Under the pieces are notes generated by a model, which was given only the letters and a program-made list of their open reading frames with translations, had not been told where the DNA came from and did not search any database. This document shows positions 17,711 through 26,862 of a DNA stretch of 64,000 nucleotides, one piece after another. Within the stretch, counting starts at the first letter, position 1. Each line of letters opens with the position of its first letter. The DNA is from Streptomyces canus (lineage in GTDB: Bacteria; Actinomycetota; Actinomycetes; Streptomycetales; Streptomycetaceae). Both the position numbers and the translations under genes were made by a program. The DNA is taken from assembly GCF_030816965.1 (NCBI RefSeq), contig NZ_JAUSYQ010000002.1, positions 4,621,001 through 4,685,000 of the forward strand, written 5' to 3'.

Positions 17711-17900
17711 GAACGCCTCGCTGTCCGACGGCAGGGGGTGTCACTGTACGGCCGCCCGTCGGCACCCCGCCATCAGGATGAATCCCGCCAACCTCCCTGA
17801 TTCCCTTTGGTCTTGGCTGTTTTTACTTGATCTCCACAGATGTGTACCGCTGGCGGCGTCGCGCCACTATGATCACGCCAGCGACGGGAAGGTTGAATCC

Positions 17901-19781
17901 TTGAACAGTGCTGAAATCGCTGGTGGGTTGAGCCCGCTGGGCCCCGACGACCCGCGCGAAGTGGCCGGTTACCGCCTGCTCGCCCGGATCGGCGAGGGCG
18001 GCATGGGATCCGTCTACCTCTCTCGTACGCGCGGCAAACAGCCGGTCGCCCTGAAGGTGATCCGCCGGGAATACGCCCAGGACGAGGAGTTCCGCCGCCG
18101 CTTCGAGCAGGAGGCGACCTCCGCCCGCCGGGTCCAGGGCTACCACATCGTCCCCGTCGTCGACCACGACACCACCGGCCCTCAGCCCTGGCTGGCCACC
18201 ACCTATGTCCCCGGCCTCGCCCTGGACCAGATCCTCACCGGGCACGGAACGCTCCCGCTGCCCGCGGTGCTGCAGCTGACCGGCTGCGCGGCGGAGGCAC
18301 TGCACGCCGTGCACAAGGCGGGCGTGATCCACCGCGACATGAAGCCGAGCAACATCCTCATCGGCTCCGAAGGCCCCTGGATCATCGACTTCGGCATCGC
18401 CCGGGCCGCCGACGCCACCCAGCTCACCCGCAGCGGCGGGCTCATCGGCACGCCCCAGTTCATGTCACCGGAACACGCCAACGGCGATGATCTCACCCCG
18501 GCGACCGACGTCTTCTCGCTCGGCCTGATCGCCGCCGTCGCCGCGACCGGCCGCCACCCCTACGGCGACTCCGGGGCCATCACCCTGGCCACCAAGATCG
18601 CCAACACCGAGTTCCGCCCGCCGGATCTGACGGCGTATCCCGAGCCGCTGCGTACCGTCCTGGAACGGACGCTGGCCGCCGACCCGGCCGCCCGGCCCAC
18701 GCCCGCCGAACTGGCCGAACTCTGCCAGAAGTTGAGTGGACGGCCACTGCGGGACTTCACCGGCTGGCTGCCCGCGCCCGTCGCGGCGGAGATCGCCCAC
18801 CGGGAGAGACTCGCCCGGCAGCAGATCGAGACGGAGCCCGGACCGGACTCCGAGGACGCGGCGGGGGCGGCGACCATGGCTCCCGGTTCCGTGGCGGGAG
18901 CCGCGACCACGGCTCCCCATTCCGTGGCGGCGGCCGTGCCTCCCGGTTTCGTGGCGGCGGCCGATACTGCACCGCCGGGTGTTGCGGCGTCCGGCGGGTA
19001 CACACCCACAGCTGCTTCCCGGCCCGGCGACCAGCCGCACCATGCCCCGGCGCCCCCGGTGCCGCCCACCAGATCCGCCGCCCCGCCCCCGCAGGGAGCA
19101 CCGCACCCCTCCGGCCCGCCAACGGTGCCGGCACCAGCCCGCAGCCGGACCCCGCTGAGCGTCGGCGCGGTCGCGCTGGCCGTGGTGGTGGTCGCGGCAG
19201 GCGCCTGGATCTTCACCCAGCACAACGACACCGACAAGGACGCCAAGGGCAGCGGCGGCGGGGCGGCCTCGTCGGCGTCCGACGGATCCCAGGCCACCGC
19301 CACGCCGAGCACCGACGCGTCGCCCACAGCGAACGCGGCGTCGAACGACTACACGGAGATCTTCAAGAACAAGCCGCTCACCCTGCGCGCCCAGTTCACC
19401 GACACCCGCTTCTCGTACACCACCGTCGACCTGGACGCGCCGAAGATCGACACGAACGCCCTCAGCGAGGGGAAGGGAAACGAGCTGCAGTACGAGGAGC
19501 TCGGCGGCAACTACACCCTGCGCTTCCTGACGACCATGGGAAAGAGCGCGGGCACCACCCCCGAGGAGTGTGCCGAGGGCGCGGCGGCCAACGCGCTGCC
19601 CTCCGAGCTCGACGGCGACGACCAGGGCGAACTGCTGACCCCGGGCACGGTGCTGTGCACCGTCACCGACGAGGACAACCTCGCGATGCTCAACATCAAG
19701 GACGTCGTCATCCAGAAGGACGACGCGGGCTACAAGGCACGCGACTACGTCACGGAACTGACCCTCTGGAAGGCGCCCTGA
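17901..19781 (+). CDS. Transmembrane Ser/Thr protein kinase (PknB type)
   Basis: The kinase domain covers about residues 24-290: glycine loop RIGEGGMGSVYL, catalytic Lys52 in VALKVI, HRDMKPSN at 144-151, DFGIA at 163-167 and the activation-loop end GTPQFMSPE. A Pro/Ala-rich linker with tandem MAPGSVAGAAT-like repeats follows, then one membrane helix (about 412-431) and a 190-residue outer domain without PASTA repeats, which presumably senses an unknown signal. The TTG at 17901, eight bases after GGAAGG, is my best start and gives 626 residues; an ATG at 17778 is possible. It is divergent from the PIN-FHA gene and 33 bases ahead of a MazF-like gene. Confidence 0.88.
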   Translation: MNSAEIAGGLSPLGPDDPREVAGYRLLARIGEGGMGSVYLSRTRGKQPVALKVIRREYAQDEEFRRRFEQEATSARRVQGYHIVPVVDHDTTGPQPWLATTYVPGLALDQILTGHGTLPLPAVLQLTGCAAEALHAVHKAGVIHRDMKPSNILIGSEGPWIIDFGIARAADATQLTRSGGLIGTPQFMSPEHANGDDLTPATDVFSLGLIAAVAATGRHPYGDSGAITLATKIANTEFRPPDLTAYPEPLRTVLERTLAADPAARPTPAELAELCQKLSGRPLRDFTGWLPAPVAAEIAHRERLARQQIETEPGPDSEDAAGAATMAPGSVAGAATTAPHSVAAAVPPGFVAAADTAPPGVAASGGYTPTAASRPGDQPHHAPAPPVPPTRSAAPPPQGAPHPSGPPTVPAPARSRTPLSVGAVALAVVVVAAGAWIFTQHNDTDKDAKGSGGGAASSASDGSQATATPSTDASPTANAASNDYTEIFKNKPLTLRAQFTDTRFSYTTVDLDAPKIDTNALSEGKGNELQYEELGGNYTLRFLTTMGKSAGTTPEECAEGAAANALPSELDGDDQGELLTPGTVLCTVTDEDNLAMLNIKDVVIQKDDAGYKARDYVTELTLWKAP

Positions 19782-19814
19782 CCCGGCCGCCGGGGAACGA
19801 AGCGGAAGGAATCC

Positions 19815-20627
19815 GTGTCCCGTCGTACGAACTCGTCCTGCCTGGGCATCGCCGTCAAGGTCTACCTGCAGCTGAACCTGTGGGTTCTGGTCGGCTACGC
19901 CCTGGCGCTTCCGGCCACTGTGCCCGACCTGATGGCCGCTCAGAAGCCTCCGCAGGAGGTGCACGGCCTCGACCAGTACGCCGTCCTGTACGGGATTCCC
20001 GTCGTGGCCGCCACAGCCGTGACGGCGTTCACGTGCCGGACCCGCCCCTGCCCACCGTGGGTCTTCCTTGCCCGGACGGCGGCCGTTGTCGCCCTGAGTC
20101 AGGCGGCCGTCGCCTGGGCCGGGGCCCGGTTCGACTCACCCGACTGGAGCTCGCGCTCCCTGGCCCAGAGCGGGGCGGCCGGCCTCGCCGCTCTCCTCTG
20201 CCACCGCGCGGCGCGCTGGTGGGAGGACGGCGGCCTCAACGGCGGCCGGCGCCGCCCGGCCGCGGGCGAGATCTGGCACGCTCTGGTCCCCTTCCGGGCT
20301 TCGGACGGCGAACTGCCCCACTACTGCGTGGTCATGAGACCCCGCCTCCGCCACGTCGAGGTGCTCCAGATCACCAGCCAGAACAAGGACGACCGCGCGG
20401 ACCACATCCGCATCCCCAACGACGGCTGGGACTTCACCTCCGGTAAGGCCCACTGGGTCGAGATCGGTCTTCTCCCGCGCCGGGTGCCCTACGAGAAGTT
20501 CACCGGTGCCCGGCCCAAGGGACGCTGCCCGAAGCCGACGTGGAAGCAGCTCCGCGACCGTCGGCCCGCCCCCATGCCCTCCGGCTCGCCCAGTGTGTGG
20601 TCACGCATCACCCAGCGCCTTGGGTGA
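19815..20627 (+). CDS. Membrane-anchored PemK/MazF-like protein
   Basis: The GTG start follows AGCGGAAGGA. The first 125 of 270 residues contain three or four hydrophobic segments (LWVLVGYALALPATV, YGIPVVAATAVTAF, FLARTAAVVALSQAAVAWAG), so the protein sits in the membrane. Residues from about 150 to 255 form a separate domain beginning AAGEIWHALVPF and containing CVVMRPR and EVLQITSQNKDD; this order of strands resembles the SH3-like barrel of PemK/MazF mRNA interferases. Catalytic activity cannot be judged, and no antitoxin gene is beside it. It probably shares an operon with the kinase. The family call is tentative. Confidence 0.6.
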   Translation: MSRRTNSSCLGIAVKVYLQLNLWVLVGYALALPATVPDLMAAQKPPQEVHGLDQYAVLYGIPVVAATAVTAFTCRTRPCPPWVFLARTAAVVALSQAAVAWAGARFDSPDWSSRSLAQSGAAGLAALLCHRAARWWEDGGLNGGRRRPAAGEIWHALVPFRASDGELPHYCVVMRPRLRHVEVLQITSQNKDDRADHIRIPNDGWDFTSGKAHWVEIGLLPRRVPYEKFTGARPKGRCPKPTWKQLRDRRPAPMPSGSPSVWSRITQRLG

Positions 20628-20660
20628 GTCACCGACGACCGCGGGCCTGGCAGTTCCGCC

Positions 20661-21655
20661 GAGACCTGGGTATCCACACAGGGGGCTGACCCAAACACCC
20701 AGGCCTCGATGGAGTCGCAGCTTCGGCTACGCGCCTTCCTGTACCTGGGATCGCGCCCACTCGGCTCCTTCCAGCCTGCGCACATCCGAGACTGGGTGCG
20801 GCAGCTGAGCGAGAACGGCATCCGGGGCTCGTACGCCCGCACCATCTACGCCAACGTGCGTGCCGCCCTCAGCGCGGCCGTGGACGACGGGCACCTTCCC
20901 CGGAATCCCTGTGCGGCTCGATCGGTCCGGCCCCCGACTGTCGATGACAGGCGCGTCGCTCCCTGGACACCGGAGCGTGTCTTCGCCGTCCGGGCCGGCA
21001 TGCCCGAGCGGTTCCGGGCCATGGTCGACCTAGGTGGCGGCTGCGGGCTGCGACAGGGCGAGATCCTCGGTGTGGCCGTCGATGCGATCGACTTCGTGTC
21101 GGGCACGCTCCACGTGGTCCAGCAACTCAAGCTGAGCCGGAGCAAGGCCGTGTTCGCCCCGCCCAAGGGTGGCAAGCTCCGGGACATGCCGCTGCCCGGT
21201 CCGGTCGCAGATGCGCTCCGGGCTCACATGAAGCAGTTCCCGCCGATCGAGGTCACCTTGCCGTGGAAGGTGGCGGACGGGCCTCCGGTGACCAAGCGGC
21301 TGATCTTCACCGGGCCGCGCGGTGGTCACGTCTGGCGGACGTCCCTCAACGAGGAGGTGTGGAAGCGGGCGCTGGCCTCAGCTGGAGTCATCCCCGACGG
21401 AAGCCGGGCAAGTCGTACGCCGAGTCGCGCGAGAACTGCATGCACGCGCTCCGCCACTTCTACGCCTCGGTGCTCCTGGACGCCGGAGAGAACATCAAGG
21501 CCCTCGCCGAGTACCTCGGCCACTCGGACCCGGGCCTGACGCTCCGGGTGTACGCGCACCTCATGCCGTCCAGCCAGGAAGGCACCCGAAATGCCGTGGC
21601 TCAAATCTTCAGCGCGCAGCAAAATTGCAACCCCGCCGATTCGACGAGCATTTGA
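20661..21655 (+). pseudogene. Tyrosine integrase, truncated and frameshifted
   Basis: Integrase similarity begins near AETWVSTQGADPN at about 20658 without a start codon and reads through an ATG at 20709. The core-binding part (LGSRPLGSFQPAHIRDWVRQL) and the start of the catalytic domain with the first Arg (GCGLRQGEILG) are in this frame. Near 21405 the frame breaks; a -1 shift at the sequence CCCGACGGAAG restores HALRHFYASVLLDAG and YLGHSDPGLTLRVYAHLMP, with the HxxR box, the late His and the nucleophilic Tyr. Some 60-80 N-terminal residues are missing. It is the remnant of an integrative element. Confidence 0.85.
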
Positions 21656-21793
21656 TGACTGCAACATTGCACATCGCCAGCATTTCAAATGTGAGGCAAA
21701 TGTTGCACCTAGATTTCCGTCACGCCATTTGGGCGGCAAATGAATCGAGCGACTAACTTTCGCGACTGACTCACTGGCACACCCCTCACCTGT

Positions 21794-21830
21794 GTGCATG
21801 CATGCACGCCGCGTGCGTGCATGCATGCAC
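21794..21830. repeat. Two copies of palindrome GTGCATGCATGCAC
   Basis: The self-complementary 14-mer lies at 21794-21807 and again at 21817-21830, 23 bp apart (about two helical turns), in the segment after the integrase remnant. It could be a regulator or recombination site of the former element. Confidence 0.7.
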
Positions 21831-21973
21831 AAGCAAGATCAGAAAGCGCCTCACGAAGCTGAGCCGAGACGCCCGCGAGCTAGCCCATGACGAGGCAACC
21901 ACTCGACACCACTAGGCCCCACCTGGAGATTTGCAGGCGACAGATAAAGCCAAATAAAGTCAGCCTGAAATGT

Positions 21974-22001
21974 AGGGCCGCTCCTGCCGGGGAGCGGCCC
22001 T
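21974..22001. terminator. Hairpin before the small membrane protein gene
   Basis: AGGGCCGCTCC pairs with GGAGCGGCCCT around a short TGCCG loop and is followed by TGTCTCC. It may end transcription from the integrase side or shape the leader of the next gene. Confidence 0.65.
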
Positions 22002-22047
22002 GTCTCCATGAATGCAAGTAGCGCATACCAACACCTGGAGGACACCC

Positions 22048-22233
22048 ATGTTCGCACGCACGGGGCTCACCATCCACATCTCCCCCTACGCATTGCCGAT
22101 GCCCTTGATCGGCTGCGTGATCGCGATGCTGCCCATCTGGATCGACCTCCCGCAGGAGGCTGCCGCGCTCGTCGGCTTCCTCATCGCCTTCCGCCTGCGC
22201 GCGCACGTGACGCGTAGGCCCACCCGAGCCTGA
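22048..22233 (+). CDS. 61-aa membrane protein, likely mobile-element remnant
   Basis: CTGGAGG precedes the ATG by seven bases. The protein starts MFARTGLTIHISPYALP and has one or two hydrophobic segments (PLIGCVIAMLPIWID and AAALVGFLIAFRL) followed by a basic end. Short membrane proteins with MFxR starts are common in integrative elements of actinomycetes near spd/tra genes, so this is probably cargo of the element whose integrase decays next door. The function is unknown. Longer in-frame starts at 22012 lack a ribosome-binding site. Confidence 0.65.
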   Translation: MFARTGLTIHISPYALPMPLIGCVIAMLPIWIDLPQEAAALVGFLIAFRLRAHVTRRPTRA

Positions 22234-22263
22234 CGGCCCAGGGACGGCCCAGCCCCACCAAAA

Positions 22264-22300
22264 AGCCCCCGCCCCGCGAGAACTTCGCAGGTCGGGGGCT
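22264..22300 (-). terminator. Terminator of gpmA
   Basis: AGCCCCCG and CGGGGGCT form an 8-bp stem with a weaker inner pairing, followed on the minus strand by TTTT. It lies 14 bases past the gpmA stop. Confidence 0.75.
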
Positions 22301-22313
22301 TGCTGGTGTCGCG

Positions 22314-23075
22314 TTACTTCTTCTTGCCCTGGTTCTTGACCGCCTCGATGGCCGCCGCAGCCGCCTCCGGGTCCAGGTACTTGCCGCCCGGGGTGACCGG
22401 GTTGAAGGACGCGTCGAGTTCGTAGTACAGCGGGATGCCCGTCGGGATGTTCAGGCCCGCGATGTCGGCGTCGGAGATGCCGTCGAGGTGCTTGACCAGG
22501 GCCCGGAGGCTGTTGCCGTGGGCCGCGACCAGGACCGTGCGGCCCGTCAGGAGGTCCGGGACGATGCCGTCGTACCAGTACGGGAGCATGCGGACGACGA
22601 CGTCCTTCAGGCACTCCGTGCGGGGGCGGAGCTCCGGGGGGATCGTGGCGTAGCGCGCGTCCGACGCCTGGGAGAACTCGGAGTCGTCCGACAGCGGGGG
22701 CGGCGGGGTGTCGTAGGAGCGGCGCCACAGCATGAACTGCTCCTCGCCGAACTCCGCGAGGGTCTGCGCCTTGTCCTTGCCCTGGAGGGCGCCGTAGTGG
22801 CGCTCGTTCAGGCGCCAGGAGCGGTGGACCGGGATCCAGTGGCGGTCCGCGGACTCCAGCGCCAGCTGGGCGGTGCGGATCGCGCGCTTCTGGAGGGACG
22901 TGTGGACCACGTCGGGCAGGAGGTCGGCGTCCTTCAGGAGTTCGCCGCCGCGGACTGCCTCCTTCTCGCCCTTCTCGTTGAGGTTGACGTCCACCCAGCC
23001 GGTGAACAGGTTCTTCGCGTTCCATTCGCTCTCGCCGTGGCGGAGGAGGATCAGCTTGTACGGTGCGTCGGCCAT
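22314..23075 (-). CDS. gpmA: 2,3-bisphosphoglycerate-dependent phosphoglycerate mutase
   Basis: The enzyme interconverts 3- and 2-phosphoglycerate in glycolysis. The 253-residue protein has the phosphohistidine motif [12 protein letters not shown] near its N terminus, the conserved [12 protein letters not shown] segment, and the second catalytic His in [15 protein letters not shown]. Length and motifs match the dPGM class. The ATG of MADAPYK is chosen because the longer frame adds only seven unlikely residues. It ends in a Lys-rich tail and is followed by its own terminator, so it is monocistronic. Confidence 0.96.
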   Translation of the reverse strand: MADAPYKLILLRHGESEWNAKNLFTGWVDVNLNEKGEKEAVRGGELLKDADLLPDVVHTSLQKRAIRTAQLALESADRHWIPVHRSWRLNERHYGALQGKDKAQTLAEFGEEQFMLWRRSYDTPPPPLSDDSEFSQASDARYATIPPELRPRTECLKDVVVRMLPYWYDGIVPDLLTGRTVLVAAHGNSLRALVKHLDGISDADIAGLNIPTGIPLYYELDASFNPVTPGGKYLDPEAAAAAIEAVKNQGKKK

Positions 23076-23225
23076 GCGTATGAGCGTAATCCACACCTTC
23101 GGTCGGGGTGGTGCCCGCTCGACAGACGGACGGTTGACGGGATCTGTTAATTGAGTGGCCCGTGACCACCTCGCCTTCGTAAGTTGTGCTCACCATCTGA
23201 GCCACTTACACCCGGGGGATCGTCC

Positions 23226-24485
23226 ATGCCACTCACCACCCTGAGACGCGCTACCCGCGAGACCGTCTCCGGGCTCCCCCGCGCGTTCTGGTGGCTGTGG
23301 ATCAGCACCCTCGTCAACCGGCTCGGCGCCTTCGTCGCCACCTTCATGGCGCTGTACCTCACCCTCGACCGCGGTTACTCCGCCTCCTACGCCGGTCTCG
23401 TCGCCTCGCTGCACGGGCTGGGCGGGGTCGTGTCGTCGATCGGGGCGGGGGTGATGACCGACCGGCTCGGGCGGCGGCCCACCCTGCTCGTCGCGCAGTC
23501 CGCCACCGCCGCCTCCGTCGCGCTGCTCGGCTTCATGCACCACCCCGTCGCCATCGCCGCCGTCGCGTTCCTGGTCGGCATGGCCTCGAACGCCTCCCGG
23601 CCGGCCGTGCAGGCGATGATGGCCGACATCGTGCGGCCCGAGGACCGGGTCAGGGCCTTCTCGCTCAACTACTGGGCCATCAACCTCGGTTTCGCCGTCT
23701 CCTCCATGGCCGCCGGGTTCATCGCCGAGTACAGCTATCTCGCGGGCTTCCTGATCGAGGCCGGGATGACCGCCGTCTGCGCGGTCCTCGTCTTCCTCAA
23801 GCTGCCCGAGTCCCGGCCCGCGACGCCACGGACCGCACAGGCCACCGACAACGTCGGCCTCGGTACCGTCCTGCGCGACCGGCGGTTCATGAGTGTCGTG
23901 GGGCTGTCCTTCCTGGTCGCCGTGATCTTCCAGCAGGGTTCCATCGGACTGCCCGTCGCGATGGGCGAGGCAGGGTTCACGCCCGCCGACTACGGCCTGG
24001 CCATCGCCCTGAACGGCGTTCTGATCGTCGCGCTGCAGATCCCGGTGACCCGGTTCATCCAGGACCGGGACCCCCAGCGACTCCTGGTTGTCTCGTCCCT
24101 GCTGGCGGGATACGGCTTCGGGCTCACCGCCTTCGCCGGGTCCGTCGGCCTCTTCGCCCTCACCGTCTGCGTGTGGACCCTGGGCGAGATGATCAACGCG
24201 CCCACCCAGACCGGGCTCGTCGTCCGCCTCTCCCCCGCCCACGGCCGCGGCCGCTACCAGGGCATGTACACCCTGTCCTGGTCCGTCGCCGCCCTCGTGG
24301 CGCCCCTGATGTCCGGTTTCGTCATCGACCGGTTCGGGGCGGAATGGCTGTGGGGGCTGTGCGCGGTCGTCGGGACGGTGGCGGCGGTGGGATACGCCGC
24401 CCTCATGCGCCGCCTGTCCGGGGAAACGGCCGCCGAGACCGCCGTATCCGAGAAGTCCGCCGCCACCGAGGCCAGCGCGGCCTGA
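23226..24485 (+). CDS. MFS transporter
   Basis: The 419-residue protein has about 12 hydrophobic helices and the MFS motif-A loop in GVMTDRLGRRPTLL between helices 2 and 3; a second copy of this pattern (RFIQDRDPQRLLV) follows the middle loop. It belongs to the drug:proton antiporter-like group, but the substrate is unknown. The ATG at 23226 lies nine bases after GGGGGA. Its stop is only four bases from the stop of the convergent DUF2000 gene. It has no local regulator unless the AraC gene 0.5 kb downstream acts on it. Confidence 0.88.
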   Translation: MPLTTLRRATRETVSGLPRAFWWLWISTLVNRLGAFVATFMALYLTLDRGYSASYAGLVASLHGLGGVVSSIGAGVMTDRLGRRPTLLVAQSATAASVALLGFMHHPVAIAAVAFLVGMASNASRPAVQAMMADIVRPEDRVRAFSLNYWAINLGFAVSSMAAGFIAEYSYLAGFLIEAGMTAVCAVLVFLKLPESRPATPRTAQATDNVGLGTVLRDRRFMSVVGLSFLVAVIFQQGSIGLPVAMGEAGFTPADYGLAIALNGVLIVALQIPVTRFIQDRDPQRLLVVSSLLAGYGFGLTAFAGSVGLFALTVCVWTLGEMINAPTQTGLVVRLSPAHGRGRYQGMYTLSWSVAALVAPLMSGFVIDRFGAEWLWGLCAVVGTVAAVGYAALMRRLSGETAAETAVSEKSAATEASAA

Positions 24486-24489
24486 TCCG

Positions 24490-24915
24490 TCACGGATGCA
24501 TCCGCGCACCCTTGAGCACCTTGTCCACGGCGTTGCGCGGCCCGTACACCGCGAGGCCCACCAGGTCCAGCTCCCCCGTCGCGACCGCCCGGACCGCCGC
24601 GCGGTTGTCCCCGTCGTTGCCCGTCGCGAACAGGTCGCTCGTGAAGAGCGCGCGCGGGAGCGAACGGGACAGCACGCGCGCGTGGGCCGTCTTCAGCGTC
24701 TCCTTGGTGCCCTCGAAGACCAGCACCGGCTGCCGGAACATCGGCAGGTAGGGCACGCCGTCGGCGTCCTCGTACGGCTCGCCGACCACCTCCGGGGCCT
24801 GGGTGCCCAGGCCGCTGACGAGGAACGCGGTGACGTTCAGTCGCTGCCAGGTCTCCAGGTCCTCGCGCAGCAGGACGGCGATCTTCGTGTCGAAGCGGAT
24901 GGGTTCAGTGCTCAT
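24490..24915 (-). CDS. DUF2000 family protein
   Basis: This 141-residue protein starts MSTEPIRFDTKIAVLLREDL and matches the DUF2000 pattern, a small alpha/beta fold related to peptidyl-tRNA hydrolase-like proteins; GLGTQAPEVVGEPYEDADG and ELDLVGLAVYGPRNAVDK are typical. The biochemical role is unknown. It is divergent from an AraC-type regulator across only 49 bases, an arrangement that usually means the regulator controls it. Its 3' end faces the MFS gene directly. Confidence 0.82.
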   Translation of the reverse strand: MSTEPIRFDTKIAVLLREDLETWQRLNVTAFLVSGLGTQAPEVVGEPYEDADGVPYLPMFRQPVLVFEGTKETLKTAHARVLSRSLPRALFTSDLFATGNDGDNRAAVRAVATGELDLVGLAVYGPRNAVDKVLKGARMHP

Positions 24916-24964
24916 GGGATGAGACTCGCGGGCGTCGTACGGCCTCGTCTTGTACGTTCTTTGC

Positions 24965-25813
24965 ATGGCGGCCAGAACCATGCCCGCGCAGGAGGTCACC
25001 GCGTGGCGCCCCGCCGTTCCGGGCGTCACCGAGGTCTTCCACGCCCACTTCACCGAGTACGCGTATCCGATGCATGTGCACGAGGCGTGGACGCTGCTCA
25101 TCGTGGACGACGGGGCCGTACGGTACGACCTCGACCGGCACGAGCACGGCACGCCGGACGACACCGTGTCGCTGCTGCCGCCGCACGTCCCGCACAACGG
25201 CTCGCCCGTGTCGCCGGACGGCTTCCGCAAGCGGGTCGTCTATCTCGACGGCACCCATCTCGGCGACGAGCTCATCGGGCCCGCCGTCGACGGCCCCGAT
25301 CTGCGTGATCCCGTACTGCGGCAGCGGGTGGGGCAGTTGCACGCGGCGCTGACCAGGCCCGGTGAGGAGTTCGAGGCGGAGAGCAGGCTGACGCTCATCG
25401 GCGACCGGCTCAGGACGCTCCTGCGGCCGCCGCTGCACGACGGGCCCGCACGCCGCGATCCCGCCCTCGCCCGCCGGCTGCGCGAACTCCTCGACGAGCG
25501 GGTCGTGGAGGGGCTGTCGCTGGAGGAGGCGGCAGGGGTGGTCCAGGCTCATCCGGCGCATCTCGTACGGGCGTTCAGTGCCGCTTACGGCATCGCGCCG
25601 CACCAGTACCTCACCTCCCGCCGTGTCGGCCGGGCCCGGCGTCTGCTGCTCGCGGGGCAGGGTCCCGCCGAGGTCGCCGCGCTCACCGGTTTCCACGACC
25701 AGGCCCATCTCACCCGGCACTTCAAGCGGCTGGTGGGGGTGACGCCGGGGCGCTATCGCAACAGCTCCAGGCCGGATGAGACAGGAGTTCGACGGAAGGT
25801 ATCCGTCCGGTGA
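24965..25813 (+). CDS. AraC family transcriptional regulator
   Basis: The 282-residue protein has an N-terminal cupin-like ligand domain (FHAHFTEYAYPMHVHEAWTL with paired His residues, and SLLPPHVPHNG) and a C-terminal AraC domain with two helix-turn-helix units, seen as LSLEEAAGVVQAHPAHLVRAF and PAEVAALTGFHDQAHLTRHF, ending in the conserved GVTPGRYR. The ATG at 24965 is used; a TTG five codons upstream is less likely. It probably regulates itself and the divergent DUF2000 gene; the ligand is unknown. Confidence 0.92.
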   Translation: MAARTMPAQEVTAWRPAVPGVTEVFHAHFTEYAYPMHVHEAWTLLIVDDGAVRYDLDRHEHGTPDDTVSLLPPHVPHNGSPVSPDGFRKRVVYLDGTHLGDELIGPAVDGPDLRDPVLRQRVGQLHAALTRPGEEFEAESRLTLIGDRLRTLLRPPLHDGPARRDPALARRLRELLDERVVEGLSLEEAAGVVQAHPAHLVRAFSAAYGIAPHQYLTSRRVGRARRLLLAGQGPAEVAALTGFHDQAHLTRHFKRLVGVTPGRYRNSSRPDETGVRRKVSVR

Positions 25814-25837
25814 TCGACACCGATTAGCGTCGTCGGC

Positions 25838-26335
25838 ATGGATGACAGACAGAACTCCTTACCGTTCAGACGTCTCTCCGTGGCCGTTGCGGGCGCGGCC
25901 GCCCTGGTCGCCCTCAGCGTCGGCGGCGCCCTCGCCGCGAACTCCGACGACGAGCCCAGCGCCGAGCCGAGCGTGTCGACCAGCCTCCCGCCGGACGAAG
26001 GCACGGTCGGCGGCAGTGGTGGCACCGACGGCGGCACGGTCGGTGGCGGCGACGAGAGCTCCACCGGCGGTTCCGATCCCAGCCCGACCTCCACGTCCCC
26101 CGACGAACCCCCGGTCACCGACGAACCCTCCGCCCCGAGCGAGCTGGCGGAGCTCAACCGCCGTATCGCCGAGCTCGACAAGAAGGTCGACGAGCTGCCC
26201 ACCAAGAAGGAACTCGCCGACGCGCTGCGGGCCTTCGCGGACCAGCTGGACAAGCCGGCCGCGCCCGGGGATCCCGGCGGGACCGAAGAGCCGACCGACG
26301 GTCCTCAGCCCACCGAGTCGCTTCCGCCCAACTAG
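25838..26335 (+). CDS. Exported Pro/Gly/Ser-rich protein with coiled coil
   Basis: The 165-residue protein has a signal sequence or anchor helix (LSVAVAGAAALVALSVGGALAA, residues 13-34), then about 75 residues of Ser, Gly, Pro and acidic residues. A short heptad-patterned helix follows (LAELNRRIAELDKKVDELPTK) and an acidic Pro-rich end. No catalytic domain is present. The pattern suggests an extracellular spacer-type protein that dimerises through the helix. It starts 25 bases after the AraC stop and could share that transcript. Confidence 0.7.
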   Translation: MDDRQNSLPFRRLSVAVAGAAALVALSVGGALAANSDDEPSAEPSVSTSLPPDEGTVGGSGGTDGGTVGGGDESSTGGSDPSPTSTSPDEPPVTDEPSAPSELAELNRRIAELDKKVDELPTKKELADALRAFADQLDKPAAPGDPGGTEEPTDGPQPTESLPPN

Positions 26336-26361
26336 GCCCAGGACCGCGGAAACCCCCGCTG

Positions 26362-26862
26362 TCAGTCCTGCGCGCGCTGGGTCAGATGGGCGAAGGCGTC
26401 CAGGTTGCGCGTCGACTCGCCCCGGGCCACGCGCCACTCGTACTCCTTGCGGATCGCGGTGGCGAAACCCAGCTCCAGCAGGGTGTTGAAGCTGCCGTCG
26501 GCCGCCTCCAGGACCTGGCCCAGGAGGCGGTCGACCTCGTCGGCGGTGACCGCGGCGAGGGGCAGCTTGCCGGCGACGTAGACGTCACCGAGCCGGTCGA
26601 CGGCGTAACTGACGCCGTACAGCTTGAGGTTGCGCTCCAGGAGCCAGCGGTGGACGCCGGCTTCGTTCTCGTCGGGGTGGCGGATGACGAAGGCGTTCAG
26701 CGACAGCGAGTGGCGGCCGACCAGAAGCGAGACGGTCGTCTTCAGCTTGCGGGTACCGGGGAGCTGCACGACGTAGTTGCCGGGTGCGGGGCTCTCCCAC
26801 TCGACCTCGGCGTCCTTGAGGACGCCCTCGATGACCTGCGCTGCCTTCTCTGCCTCAGCCAT
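26362..26862 (-). CDS. YbjN domain protein
   Basis: The 166-residue protein is a YbjN-type domain, an alpha/beta fold like type III secretion chaperones: [31 protein letters not shown] (read in parts) and [26 protein letters not shown] are characteristic. Bacterial YbjN proteins affect stress and motility by unclear means. The ATG overlaps the end of mshA by 8 bases, so it is translated together with the mycothiol glycosyltransferase, as in other actinobacteria; this hints at, but does not prove, a link to mycothiol. Confidence 0.85.
   Translation of the reverse strand: MAEAEKAAQVIEGVLKDAEVEWESPAPGNYVVQLPGTRKLKTTVSLLVGRHSLSLNAFVIRHPDENEAGVHRWLLERNLKLYGVSYAVDRLGDVYVAGKLPLAAVTADEVDRLLGQVLEAADGSFNTLLELGFATAIRKEYEWRVARGESTRNLDAFAHLTQRAQD

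Larger units (their letters stand above)
21656..22047. other. 392-bp gap with palindromes beside the integrase
   Basis: Low-GC sequence for this genome, holding a doubled GTGCATGCATGCAC palindrome (21794-21830) and a hairpin at 21974-22001. No tRNA gene or clear attachment core was recognised. Confidence 0.5.

Noticed and set aside
21656..22047. A tRNA gene serving as attachment site of the integrase
   Set aside because: No cloverleaf-like segment or CCA-type end was recognised.
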